A stretch of 64,000 bases of DNA from Psychromonas sp. B3M02 (GCF_003318165.1 NZ_QOCB01000144.1:1-64000), one strand, 5' to 3'. Counted from the stretch's first letter, positions 1 to 8,477 are shown. The notes: generated by a model from the letters alone, not told the origin. A program made the numbers and translations.

Positions 1-17
1 ACTTAGTATGATTGGTA

Positions 18-929
18 TTATTCAGTAAACTCACTCGTCTCAACAGCGGGTTTATTTAATACCGCTTGAATTTCTTTGAGTTTGTTTTGAATCTTAGTGA
101 GGTTATCAGGACCAAATCTCAGCATTAATTTTTGCGCGTCATTTAATGCTTCCAAACTAGGATCATCAAAAAGATACATCACAGAAGGGGAGTGCAATGA
201 GATAGGCTGTTTAATCACAGGTACACTTAATGCAACATCAATAGCATTATTTAAAACGTCATGGAACTCGGAGCCAGGGCGCGCTATTTCAGAATAAGAC
301 TCATCTATTAATGGTTTGTACGTTTGATAAGCCTCGACAAATTTTTCTGAATCTAGGGAGTCAATGTAATTAGCGTAGTTATCATAACGCTGGTAGCTCT
401 TTTTAGAGACAAATGTTTGTCCGGCTTTTGTATCGATAACAAAGGGTAAAATAGGCGGAAGCAATGGACTAAAGCTAGCGATAAAGTCGCCTCGACTAAA
501 GTTATCAATAAATACAACCGTGCTATTAATAATACCATTTTGTAGCATACGATTATTCATTAGCTCAGGCTGGCTGAACTCCTGCATGGATAACAGCACT
601 TCAGGATCTGATTCAACTAATGCTGGTAACTCTACTATTGGTTGTTCATCTACTGTTGGTTCAGTAGTTGAAACGATAGGGGATTGAACAGTTTGCACAG
701 CAGATGCTTGGCCCTGTAACTGTTGTGAACTAGTAGAGGTGTTTTCATTTACCTTTGTGCTTGACCGAGAAAGTAAAGTAGATAAACCTAGTCTTTCAAT
801 TAACTTGTGGTTCTGCTCAGGATAAGTGAAAAAATAGATACTATAACCAAACATAGAAATACAAATTATAATTAATAAAATATTAAACCATGAATACGAT
901 TTTTCTTTTGGGAGATCAGGGTAAGGCAT
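18..929 (-). CDS. Membrane-anchored DUF3014-type protein
   Basis: A 303-residue protein with a short cytoplasmic N-terminus, one hydrophobic segment at about residues 16-35, then a Ser/Thr/Gln-rich linker (about 55-100) and a folded domain to the end. The C-terminal domain, with its paired Leu-Pro motifs (LLPPILPFV near residue 155) and the late RFGPDN stretch, resembles the DUF3014 family. That family is of unknown function and is common in gammaproteobacteria. Most of the protein should lie in the periplasm. The start at 929 has a GGAG-like ribosome site upstream. No operon partner is visible because the gene ends at the window edge. The family assignment is from memory of the pattern; the topology is read from the sequence. 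Confidence 0.75.
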   Translation of the reverse strand: MPYPDLPKEKSYSWFNILLIIICISMFGYSIYFFTYPEQNHKLIERLGLSTLLSRSSTKVNENTSTSSQQLQGQASAVQTVQSPIVSTTEPTVDEQPIVELPALVESDPEVLLSMQEFSQPELMNNRMLQNGIINSTVVFIDNFSRGDFIASFSPLLPPILPFVIDTKAGQTFVSKKSYQRYDNYANYIDSLDSEKFVEAYQTYKPLIDESYSEIARPGSEFHDVLNNAIDVALSVPVIKQPISLHSPSVMYLFDDPSLEALNDAQKLMLRFGPDNLTKIQNKLKEIQAVLNKPAVETSEFTE

Positions 930-1179
930 GTGTTATTTACTCCATTTTAAAGTAGTTAACATGTTGAAGTAAGCATTTAAATCAACGACAGATTCACTAT
1001 ATCTGAATTTAAAGATAGTTTATGCACCTATTTTACTTAAGCGTATAAATTAATTGAGATAAATACAGTTAAACCTGTTTAAAAAATAGCATTAAAAAGC
1101 ATTTTTAATTAAAATATGAATCAATATTGTGCAATGCGTTTAATAATTCGGCAAGCGACAAAATATATGTAAATAAAGT

Positions 1180-1208
1180 TTGACGACAAGACTGCAACTC
1201 AGTAATAT
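1180..1208 (+). promoter_or_regulatory. Sigma-70 promoter of the tRNA operon
   Basis: TTGACG at 1180-1185, a 17-nt spacer, TAATAT at 1203-1208, followed by a G/C-containing discriminator (CTCGCCT) and preceded by an A/T-rich stretch like an UP element. This layout is typical of stringently controlled stable-RNA promoters. Transcription would start near 1215 and pass first through the decayed tRNA-Pro copy at 1253. Confidence 0.7.
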
Positions 1209-1252
1209 CTCGCCTCGTTGACAGGCATTAAGCGTTTCAACAATAAAACAGT

Positions 1253-1343
1253 CGGTGGTTAACGTAGATTGATAGCGTATCTCCGGTGTTTTGGATGAAA
1301 GTTGGACCAGAGGGTTCTGACCTTTGATTCTAAAACACGAATA
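1253..1343 (+). pseudogene. Decayed tRNA-Pro copy
   Basis: The first 30 bases match the intact tRNA-Pro at 1351 at 24 of 30 positions (acceptor 5' strand, D-arm). The similarity continues into the flank upstream of both copies. The motif GGACCAGAGGGT of the anticodon-stem 3' side is retained, but about 20 extra bases lie before it and the T-arm and acceptor 3' strand no longer pair. It is best read as a tandem duplicate of tRNA-Pro that has degenerated. It sits immediately behind the operon promoter, so it is probably still transcribed as leader RNA. Confidence 0.65.
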
Positions 1344-1350
1344 AAATAGT

Positions 1351-1427
<77 letters not shown>

Positions 1428-1474
1428 CATTTGAATACAATGAGAAATCGTTGTAAGGTATAAATCCTGCTTTT

Positions 1475-1551
1475 GCGCCCTTAGCTCAGCTGGATAGAGC
1501 AACGGCCTTCTAAGCCGTAGGCCACAGGTTCGAATCCTGTAGGGCGTACCA
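1475..1551 (+). tRNA. tRNA-Arg(TCT)
   Basis: A 77-nt cloverleaf with encoded CCA. The anticodon stem ACGGC/GCCGT encloses the loop CTTCTAA, giving anticodon TCT, which reads AGA. It occupies the place of argX in the enterobacterial Arg-His-Leu-Pro cluster, although there the anticodon is CCG. Confidence 0.94.
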
Positions 1552-1568
1552 TTTTTAAAAAGTTTAGT

Positions 1569-1645
1569 GGCGGATGTAGCTCAGTTGGTAGAGCCCCGGA
1601 TTGTGATTCCGGTTGTCGCGGGTTCAAACCCCGTCATTCGCCCCA
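1569..1645 (+). tRNA. tRNA-His(GTG)
   Basis: A 77-nt cloverleaf with anticodon GTG in the loop ATTGTGATT. It has the extra 5' G (position -1) opposite C73 that is diagnostic of tRNA-His, and an encoded CCA. The T-loop reads GGTTCAAACC. Confidence 0.95.
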
Positions 1646-1681
1646 TTTTTTAAATCTTAGTTTGACAATGTTTAAGTTGAT

Positions 1682-1766
1682 GCGGAAGTGGCGGAATTGG
1701 TAGACGCGCTAGATTTAGGTTCTAGTATCGCAAGGTGTGAGAGTTCAAGTCTCTCCTTCCGCACCA
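1682..1766 (+). tRNA. tRNA-Leu(TAG)
   Basis: An 85-nt class II tRNA with a long variable arm, acceptor GCGGAAG/CTTCCGC and encoded CCA. The anticodon stem CTAGA/TCTAG with loop TTTAGGT gives anticodon TAG, which reads CTA. Confidence 0.95.
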
Positions 1767-1826
1767 TTTAAACAACAATATCAATTAGTTAATTTTAATC
1801 CCTGACTAATTAGATATTAACAATTT

Positions 1827-1890
<64 letters not shown>

Positions 1891-1903
<13 letters not shown>

Positions 1904-1948
1904 CATTAAGAAAACCGCTTTATGCTTAAACGCAAAAGCGGTTTTTTT
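1891..1948 (+). repeat. Left copy of tRNA-Pro 3'-end/terminator direct repeat
   Basis: This 58-nt stretch (end of tRNA-Pro plus terminator) recurs at 8127-8184 with 52 of 58 positions identical by my alignment. Copies of a tRNA 3' end flanking an accessory segment are the usual trace of site-specific integration. No integrase gene is visible between the copies. Confidence 0.7.
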
Positions 1949-1949
1949 T
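1911..1949 (+). terminator. Rho-independent terminator of the tRNA operon
   Basis: Stem AAAACCGCTTT with AAAGCGGTTTT around a 13-nt loop, ending in a run of eight T. It lies 8 nt after the second tRNA-Pro. Confidence 0.85.
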
Positions 1950-2161
1950 CGCCCAAAATATACAAGTTATTACTCATCTAACTTTCATTTTAATGAATAT
2001 CCATTACTTTTAGTTTCCTCAATCTAGCCCCTAAAAATTCAGTTTTTAGTGTTTGTGACCAACTTGTGACCAAATTGCGACCAAATATAATTTATATAGC
2101 AATTATTGAGCTTCCTAGTTTAAATTAATCAGAAAATTTACAGGTGGCATGGTACTGGATT

Positions 2162-2280
2162 ATTTGTATGGTATGGAAAAACTTCACAAGCTTGCAAACG
2201 CCACAAATATTGTGGCGTCTTTAATATTACCCTCATAGATTTCAAACAAATTGAGGATAATAACCATGGGTCAATTAGCT
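2162..2280 (+). repeat. Dispersed repeat A with hairpin
   Basis: About 119 nt that recur, diverged, at 6051-6168. Both copies share an opening ATTTGT..TATGGAAA, the TTCACAAG block, an 8-bp inverted repeat CGCCACAA/TTGTGGCG (2199-2206 and 2210-2217), then a TTGAGGATAA-like purine stretch and AATTAGCT. In this copy the GAGGAT acts as ribosome site for the broken gene at 2266. Confidence 0.6.
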
Positions 2281-2772
2281 TACTTACCAAGCACGCCATC
2301 AATTACTAACAACTACCTATTTATTGAGCATTCATTTCCTGAACTTTATCGTTTAAGCCAGGAGGTTGAAAAATACTATTCTATCGACCATTCTTGTTGC
2401 TTACTTTAAGCTCGACTATATGTTGAGTTATGATGTCATGAAGTCGGTGAAAAGCTTCATTTAAAGCCACCAGTCTCAGGGGACTTGAACAGTAAAATAA
2501 AACAAATTTCTATGAGCAAAAAAGTGCCTACCTATATCATTGATACATTAAATAACCTGCGTGTAGAAGGTAATAAAAGTGCTCATATAACACAAGACTT
2601 TCAAGGTGTGTGGAGTTGTGAATATTCAATTAGTGAATACAAGTTAGGTAACCTAATGAGAAGTTTATTAGAGATAACACAATATATTTCTTTTAAACTC
2701 AATTTGCAAAATGAAACAGAGCAATCAGGTTGGAATAGTAATACACGTTACACTATCTTCTGCAAGATCTAG
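2266..2772 (+). pseudogene. DUF4145-like gene broken by two stop codons
   Basis: One continuous reading frame starts at an ATG behind a GAGGAT ribosome site, is interrupted by TAA (2407-2409) and TGA (2431-2433), and then stays open to 2772. Across the stops the frame reads sensibly (FPELYRLSQEVEKYY, then LYVEL, then a helix with LRVEGNKSAH). The pattern of an N-terminal aromatic/Leu helix and a later N(K/E)xxH motif resembles DUF4145 domains, which also occur at the N-terminus of type I restriction HsdR subunits. The 3' part alone (2485-2772) could start at an internal TTG, but nothing suggests it is a separate gene. Protein length would be 168 codons. The domain call is tentative; the two in-frame stops are seen directly. 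Confidence 0.6.
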
Positions 2773-3028
2773 TAAGTTAAGTATTCCGTTAAAAAACAAA
2801 TGCTTAGCATTAATGGGGATGACCGATCTATTTTTGAATACCAAACTATCTTTACTTTAGCTCCTCATTTTCTATAAACTAAAGCAATGACTGTAAACCC
2901 ATATTGGATCCTCCTTTTATCGTATTTTTTAAGAAAAATCAGGCTGCTAAAAATTGCGGTATGTGCAAGAGTTAATTTTATTTCAGGTGATATAGAAAAG
3001 TTATAATTACATTAGAAGTTGATTTTTT

Positions 3029-3565
3029 ATGAATATTAAAAACCCTAAAAGTATTGAGACAAGAAGATGCCTCACACAAGCACTTTTGATTATCATGAAA
3101 AAGAAGAATATTCAGGATATTACTATTTCGGAGTTGTGTTCAAAAGCGGGGGTCTCACGTACAGGCTTTTATCGAAATTTCAATTACAAGGAGGATTTAA
3201 TTTACGAACATATGAAGTTTATTTATAGTGAATATACTAATTGCTTAACGAGTAAAAAAAATCTCTCTTCATTTGAGGCTTCTGAAAGTTTCTTTCGCTA
3301 TTTTCTTCAATATAAAGATTTTTTGTCGTCTTTAATCAGATCTAATATTCAAACTTTATTGCTAGATATATTTGTTGAAAACCTTAAAGATATGGAAAAT
3401 CTATTGGGGATCAATAAAGGGCAAGAGATAGACAATTTATTACACAGACAGTTCACGGCTGGTGGTTTATATCAATTATTGATTACCTGGGTGAAAAATA
3501 ACTGTGAACCTGACATTAAAGTTATGGCGAAGGCTGTGGAAAATATCAATGCATATAAGTTATAA
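3029..3565 (+). CDS. TetR/AcrR-family transcriptional regulator
   Basis: A 178-residue protein with the N-terminal TetR helix-turn-helix at about residues 29-58 (ITISELCSKAGVSRTGFYRNF). The all-helical C-terminal half is expected to bind a ligand and dimerise. It probably represses a nearby gene. The convergent dehydrogenase/decarboxylase genes at 3797-5611 are the obvious candidates, but no operator is evident. It is A/T-rich like the rest of the accessory segment. The family call is firm; the target is unknown. Confidence 0.85.
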   Translation: MNIKNPKSIETRRCLTQALLIIMKKKNIQDITISELCSKAGVSRTGFYRNFNYKEDLIYEHMKFIYSEYTNCLTSKKNLSSFEASESFFRYFLQYKDFLSSLIRSNIQTLLLDIFVENLKDMENLLGINKGQEIDNLLHRQFTAGGLYQLLITWVKNNCEPDIKVMAKAVENINAYKL

Positions 3566-3796
3566 CTCTCCGTCTTGCTGTCATTTTTCTTTGAAGCTAT
3601 GTAGGGCATACTTATTCAAGTAAGGAATACGTTTAAACAAAATACCAGTCATATCAAGCATACCGCTCAAGGTGCTTAAAATAACAGCATCCTAAAGTCA
3701 AAATAAAGTTGAACACTCAAAATATTTATAGATGAAGATTTCATATAAATTAAGTTAATATTCAAAACCTTTATTTTAACTTTAGCGTTAATTTAT

Positions 3797-4636
3797 TTAA
3801 GCTTGGTAACTCGTTGTTCCAGTAAAACCGGCAGTAACCTCAATGGTGGCATTATTGACGTAATAGTTTTCCACAATTTCAACTGCCATTGTTGCAACAC
3901 ACTTTACGTCACCAGGCTCTTTAGGGAAAATTGCGGCTTCTTTCCACTGATCTGCTGCAACATCACGAACCTGTTCTACGAGTTTGGTATCAAAATAACC
4001 AGGAAGAATTGAATTAACCCTTACTCCACCAGGCGCAAGATTTACTGCCATTTCTTTGGTCAATCCTAATAAACCAGCTTTGCTAGAAGCATAACCACAA
4101 TTAAAACCCGGAGAGTGCCTTTTATTTGCTGAAATTGAAGATATAAAAATAATCGCTCCTCTTTCTCCATGCTCATTTGGTTCATTTTTCATCATTTGAA
4201 ATGCTGCTAACCTAGCTGCATCAAAATTCCCTACCAAATTGATATTAATATCAGACATGAATGCATCTAGAGAACCGGGACCCTCATTTGTATATTGCCA
4301 GTTTAACGGGCCGCCTGACTGCATGCTTTCGGGGGTTGGTGCCATTGGCAAAGCCCATGTAAGCCCTCCTCCTCCTGCACAAGAAAGAAGAACATTCACT
4401 TTTCCCCAAGTATCCATTACACCTTTTACAGCATCTTGTAGCTCATTTGTTTTAGTCATATCAGCTTTGTAAAATATGACATTTGCTCCAAATTCATCTG
4501 AAAGAGTACTTCCTTTTTCTTCATTAATGTCAGTGACCATTACTTTTGCACCTTTGCTAAGGAACAATTTCACACTAGCTAACCCCATACCGGAGCAGCC
4601 GCCAGTAATCCAAATAACTTTGTCTTTTATATCCAT
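3797..4636 (-). CDS. Short-chain dehydrogenase/reductase (SDR)
   Basis: A 279-residue classical SDR. The Rossmann motif TGGCSGMG is at residues 11-18, Asp near 37 (VTDIN) fits NAD(H) preference, and the catalytic Ser (FISSIS) and YxxxK (YASSK, about 183-187) are present, as is the late PG motif (ILPGYFDT). It should interconvert an alcohol and a ketone; the substrate is not deducible. An insertion near residues 95-130 is longer than in minimal SDRs. It lies downstream of an SDR remnant and an acetoacetate-decarboxylase-like gene on the same strand, which suggests a small catabolic operon for a beta-keto or beta-hydroxy compound. Confidence 0.85.
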   Translation of the reverse strand: MDIKDKVIWITGGCSGMGLASVKLFLSKGAKVMVTDINEEKGSTLSDEFGANVIFYKADMTKTNELQDAVKGVMDTWGKVNVLLSCAGGGGLTWALPMAPTPESMQSGGPLNWQYTNEGPGSLDAFMSDININLVGNFDAARLAAFQMMKNEPNEHGERGAIIFISSISANKRHSPGFNCGYASSKAGLLGLTKEMAVNLAPGGVRVNSILPGYFDTKLVEQVRDVAADQWKEAAIFPKEPGDVKCVATMAVEIVENYYVNNATIEVTAGFTGTTSYQA

Positions 4637-4639
4637 CTT

Positions 4640-4815
4640 AAAAATACCTTTTATTGCTTTTTGGACGGGTTAAACCACCATCGGCAGAAAGGAGTGACCG
4701 GTTATATATCCCGCATCACCAGAGGCCAAGAATAATGGCGCTCTGGAAATTGTATGCTCTTGAAAAAGTGCTAGTCTGTATTCGAACAACGAGGGCTCAA
4801 GTTGTTGAACATACA
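4640..4815 (-). pseudogene. Remnant of a second SDR gene (C-terminal part)
   Basis: Between the two intact genes the minus strand reads APLFLASGDAGYITGHSF, which is the typical C-terminal SDR segment preceding the DGG motif. The expected DGGLTRP is present, but in a shifted frame, ending at a TAA just before the start of the intact SDR. The 5' portion is missing: upstream residues run straight into the decarboxylase stop. It is therefore a frameshifted, 5'-truncated fragment of about 55 codons, consistent with an earlier three-gene operon that has partly decayed. Confidence 0.6.
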
Positions 4816-4819
4816 TAAA

Positions 4820-5611
4820 CTAATTATCAAGATAGTCATGCACCAACTCAGCCTGACCTAGAATCCAATCGTATTTCATATACACAGAACCAATAACTTC
4901 TTTTACTGGAATGACACGCCCAGAATCGAGTTTGAGATTACCTTTAAACTCAACATCAACAGCCCGCATATCTTTTAAATTAAAAGAACCTTCTTTTACT
5001 ATTGGCGTATTTATTTCTAGCACATCCCAGCCATTACCAGTTGCATTTGGAATTGCTTTAAAGACCATCATATTTCCCTGAAGATCCATTAAGTTGGGAT
5101 CAACGGCCACACTATCTTCTTTTTCTTTAACGTCGATATCGAACAATAGCGTTTCATGGCGAGACATTTGTATTCTGGTATCATTAACACCAAACTGACC
5201 TTTTACATTAAATATCGCTTCACGTTTAGGATATCCATAATGCATTTGCCCTGTTAGCGTTGGCGAGGTATTACTTTCAGGCTCGAGCGAACCTAAGTAG
5301 AGTTGTGAGGCATATTCACCCTGAATAGTATCTTCACCCTCACCAAATATTGCAGGAATAGATATTACCGTTTCCCAGTAAGGTCTTATTTTTTTATCTT
5401 TTGATTCAAATCTGTTAACACGAAGTAAAACAACATCTTCGTATCCTGAAATAAATTGAAACCCTTCCGGTAATATTCCATTCAAAGCCTCTTTTTCAGT
5501 TTTGAATGCAATCAAATAATTCTCCGAATCAGGAAAAGGATAATCGGGCGCTGTAAAAACCGACGTTATTTCCTCTGGAATATAAACGCTCTCGCCATGA
5601 CTTTTTTTCAT
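4820..5611 (-). CDS. Acetoacetate decarboxylase-family protein
   Basis: A 263-residue protein with the hallmarks of the acetoacetate decarboxylase fold: an N-terminal Pro-rich segment, the conserved acidic stretch before the active site, and GYPKRE at about residues 124-129. The Lys there corresponds to the Schiff-base lysine of the clostridial enzyme. Length is normal for the family (about 245-265). Members decarboxylate acetoacetate to acetone, or act on related keto acids. Co-direction with the SDR suggests handling of one beta-keto compound, but the natural substrate cannot be read from sequence. Confidence 0.82.
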   Translation of the reverse strand: MKKSHGESVYIPEEITSVFTAPDYPFPDSENYLIAFKTEKEALNGILPEGFQFISGYEDVVLLRVNRFESKDKKIRPYWETVISIPAIFGEGEDTIQGEYASQLYLGSLEPESNTSPTLTGQMHYGYPKREAIFNVKGQFGVNDTRIQMSRHETLLFDIDVKEKEDSVAVDPNLMDLQGNMMVFKAIPNATGNGWDVLEINTPIVKEGSFNLKDMRAVDVEFKGNLKLDSGRVIPVKEVIGSVYMKYDWILGQAELVHDYLDN

Positions 5612-6050
5612 AATTCATTCCTTAATCTAAATAGTTGAATTGACGTGACCCGAGTTTATCTTTTCTGGTCTGGACATTTTGTTTCGAGTCGACAAGTTCA
5701 TATGCTACTGCTTAATGGTTCGGATAAACATGGTAAGAAAGATAATTGCAACAATAGGTACAAATTTGTTTTTATTACAATTAAAAGTCTCTCTAAGTTT
5801 ATCTGATTACTGCCGCCGCTTAACCAGCTTTAGCAAACGCAATAGTATTACGCAGTTAGGAGACTCGTATAGTACAAATAGGGGAGCTTATTTTGAACAT
5901 ACTTAAGTTGATAAAAGTAGCGATTAGTTAAAACATAAGAATGTGCGTATGTGAGCATTATTATTGAATTTTAATTTATGTTTTCCAAAGAGAGGGATGC
6001 TCGCTAAATTCTTAAAATACTTTTTCTAACTTTATTGGTTACACTCTGTT

Positions 6051-6168
6051 ATTTGTCTTGTATGAAAACCTTCACAAGTGTTGTAAACGCCACAAAAAAT
6101 TGTGGCGTGATTACATTGCCTCATAAACATTAATCATATTAAGGCTAATCTCCAAGAGGTAATTAGCT
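6051..6168 (+). repeat. Dispersed repeat B with hairpin
   Basis: Diverged copy of the repeat at 2162-2280. It keeps TTCACAAG, AAACGCCACAA...TTGTGGCGT with an 8-bp stem (6088-6095 and 6100-6107) and a loop that differs by one base, and AATTAGCT at its end. No gene follows in this copy. A shorter relative of the 3' part (CGTAGATTAAAATAACTTGAGGGTAATA) can be seen near 8029-8075, after the VWA gene. Confidence 0.55.
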
Positions 6169-6514
6169 GGGCATTTTATTATTGAAATTACTCCAAAATG
6201 ACTAAGATTTAGCGCTGTGTGTAAACTGTGCTCAAATAAATTTTGTATTATTAAAAACTCAAATATGTTTTAACCTATGCTTACAAATTTTTTGGGTGTA
6301 GAAAAGCCACCATAAAATTGGTGCTTATGAAGACAACCACTGCAACGTCTAAATATGATTTGTTAGATATTTAGACTTTTTCATATGCTTAATTCATTTC
6401 AATGCTAATTTGGTTAATTAATTCTCTTTTCTTTGATGTTTTTGTGTCATTGGGTTTACTTATTGATTTCATTGTGTTCTTATGTTTTTTTGATTTTTTA
6501 TATACAAGGAAGTA
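6169..6514. other. Non-coding part of the 5612-6514 gap
   Basis: The 900-nt gap between the decarboxylase gene and the VWA gene holds repeat B, an isolated terminator-like hairpin at 6347-6381 and an A/T-rich promoter region before the VWA gene. I see no convincing coding sequence. A 75-codon open frame at 5679-5906 has no ribosome site and no recognisable pattern. Confidence 0.5.
6347..6381 (+). terminator. Orphan intrinsic terminator hairpin
   Basis: A perfect 10-bp stem GTCTAAATAT/ATATTTAGAC around a 10-nt loop, followed by TTTTTC. No protein gene lies directly upstream on the plus strand. It may end a small RNA starting in or after repeat B, or be left over from a deleted gene. Confidence 0.55.
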
Positions 6515-8014
6515 ATGATGAAAACATTTTTTAAACTGACTTCAGTCGCTGTATTAGTTGGATCTTTGGCTGCTTGTGACAGTTCATCAAGTAGTAGCAC
6601 TCAAGAAGATGATGTTATTAGCAAACAAGTCAATATTTCTGGTTACTTAGTTTACCCTGAAAGTATTAGTGAAAGTGCAGCTTCGAAATCCGCTGTACAA
6701 CGAAGTACAACTTGTTCTGACATTCCCACTGGTTACACTGCACTATCAAGTGCAACAGTCTATTTAACAAGTGCTAATGGCGATATTTTAAAAGATGATA
6801 TTACAACAGACTCATGCGGCTCATTCGATGTGTCCGTTGATACTGATATTGCAGAACAAATGACATTGTTAACAGCTGAAAAAGATGGATTTAAAGCAAT
6901 AAAATCTAATATTGATAACTTTTTAGAAGACAGTGAATTAAAAGTGGCATCAACCATCTCCAGTGATGCGTCATATTATTTCTCAGGATTAAGACAATTA
7001 TCAGATAATGAAATTAACGTTGTCATTACTGATTCAGAATCTTACAAAGCAGTTATAGGGATAGAGCCATCAGCATTTACTGTTGAAAAAAATAATAGTG
7101 AAATAACGCTTAGCAGTTTAGTTGGCTCTCAAAGTGTTACTGATAATGAAGCTTCAATTCTCATTTCATTGGATTCAAGTGGTTCGATGTCTAGTTATGT
7201 TTTTGATGAAGATGGTAATTACACTGTAGATGGAGATGGTAATTATCAATCAAGATATTCGGTAGCTGCCGCAGCGGCACATCAATTTGTAGAGACAACA
7301 AAAGATAACGATGAAGAAGCAAGTTTTTCGATGGTTCTTTTTTCAGACGATGTATATTCGCTCACTGATGATTACATCAATGCTAGTTTATCATTAGAAA
7401 ACTCTGAGGGTGAAACAATAGAATTTGTTAGTGAAAGAGAAAATGGTTTCATTGAAGATAGTGCGACGGTACATACTTTAATTGATATATATAACCCTCA
7501 CTCAGAGATGTATTTTTATTCATCTTCACCAGAAATTGCAAGGTATGACGGTAGAGAAGATAACATTGCTTTGATTAATACATATTATCCATTTAGTGGC
7601 GGAACTGCCTTTTATGATAGTTTAGATGTAGGCCTTGATGAGTTTGATGAATCAATTACAAATCCACAAATTATAGTATTGACTGATGGTGCTGATAATA
7701 GCAGCTCTGCTTCATACACTGACGTAATTACAAAAGCACAAGAGAAAAATATACCAATTAGTGTGCTAGCAATAGGTAGTGGAATCTCATCGTTTTATTC
7801 TTCACGAATGGAAACAATTGCAACAGAAACGGGGAGTCAATATTTAGAAGTCTCGGATGTAACTGATCTTTCAGGTTTCTTTGATGGTCTGTCGACACAA
7901 ACATCTTTTAATTATAACGGTACTTTGAGCGAACCATTGGTAACAGGGGATGTAATACAAGTAACCGTAGAGATCAACGGAGAAAGTACCTCGCGTGAGT
8001 TAACTATTAATTAA
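6515..8014 (+). CDS. VWA-domain lipoprotein
   Basis: A 499-residue protein with a lipoprotein signal (hydrophobic residues 8-19, lipobox LAAC) and a Ser-rich spacer, so it should be lipid-anchored at the cell envelope. Residues about 55-130 form a small beta-rich domain with paired Cys (TTCSDIP, DSCGSF). A von Willebrand factor A domain follows. Its MIDAS motif DSSGSMS is near residue 217, a Thr-containing GGTAFYDS near 362 and LTDGADN near 388 complete the metal site. Inside the VWA domain is an Asp/Gly-rich insert (DEDGNYTVDGDGNYQ) that looks like paired calcium-binding loops. A short beta-rich tail ends the protein. ATG codons at 6515 and 6518 both follow AAGGA. The role is probably metal-dependent adhesion or envelope protein interaction; no partner gene is adjacent. 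Confidence 0.8.
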   Translation: MMKTFFKLTSVAVLVGSLAACDSSSSSSTQEDDVISKQVNISGYLVYPESISESAASKSAVQRSTTCSDIPTGYTALSSATVYLTSANGDILKDDITTDSCGSFDVSVDTDIAEQMTLLTAEKDGFKAIKSNIDNFLEDSELKVASTISSDASYYFSGLRQLSDNEINVVITDSESYKAVIGIEPSAFTVEKNNSEITLSSLVGSQSVTDNEASILISLDSSGSMSSYVFDEDGNYTVDGDGNYQSRYSVAAAAAHQFVETTKDNDEEASFSMVLFSDDVYSLTDDYINASLSLENSEGETIEFVSERENGFIEDSATVHTLIDIYNPHSEMYFYSSSPEIARYDGREDNIALINTYYPFSGGTAFYDSLDVGLDEFDESITNPQIIVLTDGADNSSSASYTDVITKAQEKNIPISVLAIGSGISSFYSSRMETIATETGSQYLEVSDVTDLSGFFDGLSTQTSFNYNGTLSEPLVTGDVIQVTVEINGESTSRELTIN

Positions 8015-8126
8015 AGTTAAATATATTCTCGTAGATTAAAATAACTTGAGGGTAATAGCCATTGGGCATGTTGATTGCCCAAATAAAGTAAATGCTTCAA
8101 ACCAAAGCGTTTTTAGTTCATGCCTT

Positions 8127-8184
8127 CTACCAGCGACTACATTAAGTAAACCGCTTTCTGCTTAAACGCAGAAGCGGTTTTTTT
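8127..8184 (+). repeat. Right copy of tRNA-Pro 3'-end/terminator direct repeat
   Basis: It matches 1891-1948 at 52 of 58 positions, including the ACATTAAG spacer and the terminator hairpin (ACCGCTTTCTGC/GCAGAAGCGGT followed by seven T). Weak similarity extends upstream into a degenerate T-arm (AGTTCATGCC against GGTTCGAATCC). The hairpin is still intact and has kept pairing through a compensatory change, so it can act as a terminator for the VWA gene. Confidence 0.7.
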
Positions 8185-8477
8185 GTTTAAGTATTATTAA
8201 TAGTTAAAGGGTTCAGCAGATGCTAAATTCTCGCCTATCGATTACAGTTTTTGCTATTCTAATTCCTGAGCCATCAAGGAGTACGTGATTATCGCTTTCG
8301 CTATATTCATCAATTTTGCGATTTCAGATATCTACTCATGATAAAAGCGCGCTTCGCCAATATTATTATGGCATCCGTTACTTTGTTCTAAATAGGCATG
8401 AACAAAATTCAAAACTCTATTCAGCTAAATTAACCCACTAAACCAGACACCAAGCATTTACCAGTGAGTCACAAAGC

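Noticed and set aside
2199-2217. Integron attC-type site or CRISPR-like repeat
   Set aside because: The inverted repeat has only an 8-bp stem and lacks the paired core sites of attC; there are two dispersed copies and no regular spacing, so neither integron cassettes nor CRISPR is supported.
2485-2772. Independent 95-codon gene
   Set aside because: It is the 3' part of a longer frame from 2266 that is interrupted by two stop codons; its start would be an internal TTG without ribosome site.
5679-5906. 75-codon open frame on the plus strand
   Set aside because: No ribosome site, no recognisable domain, and it lies in an A/T-rich intergenic stretch beside the repeat; possibly a gene fossil, but nothing supports coding.
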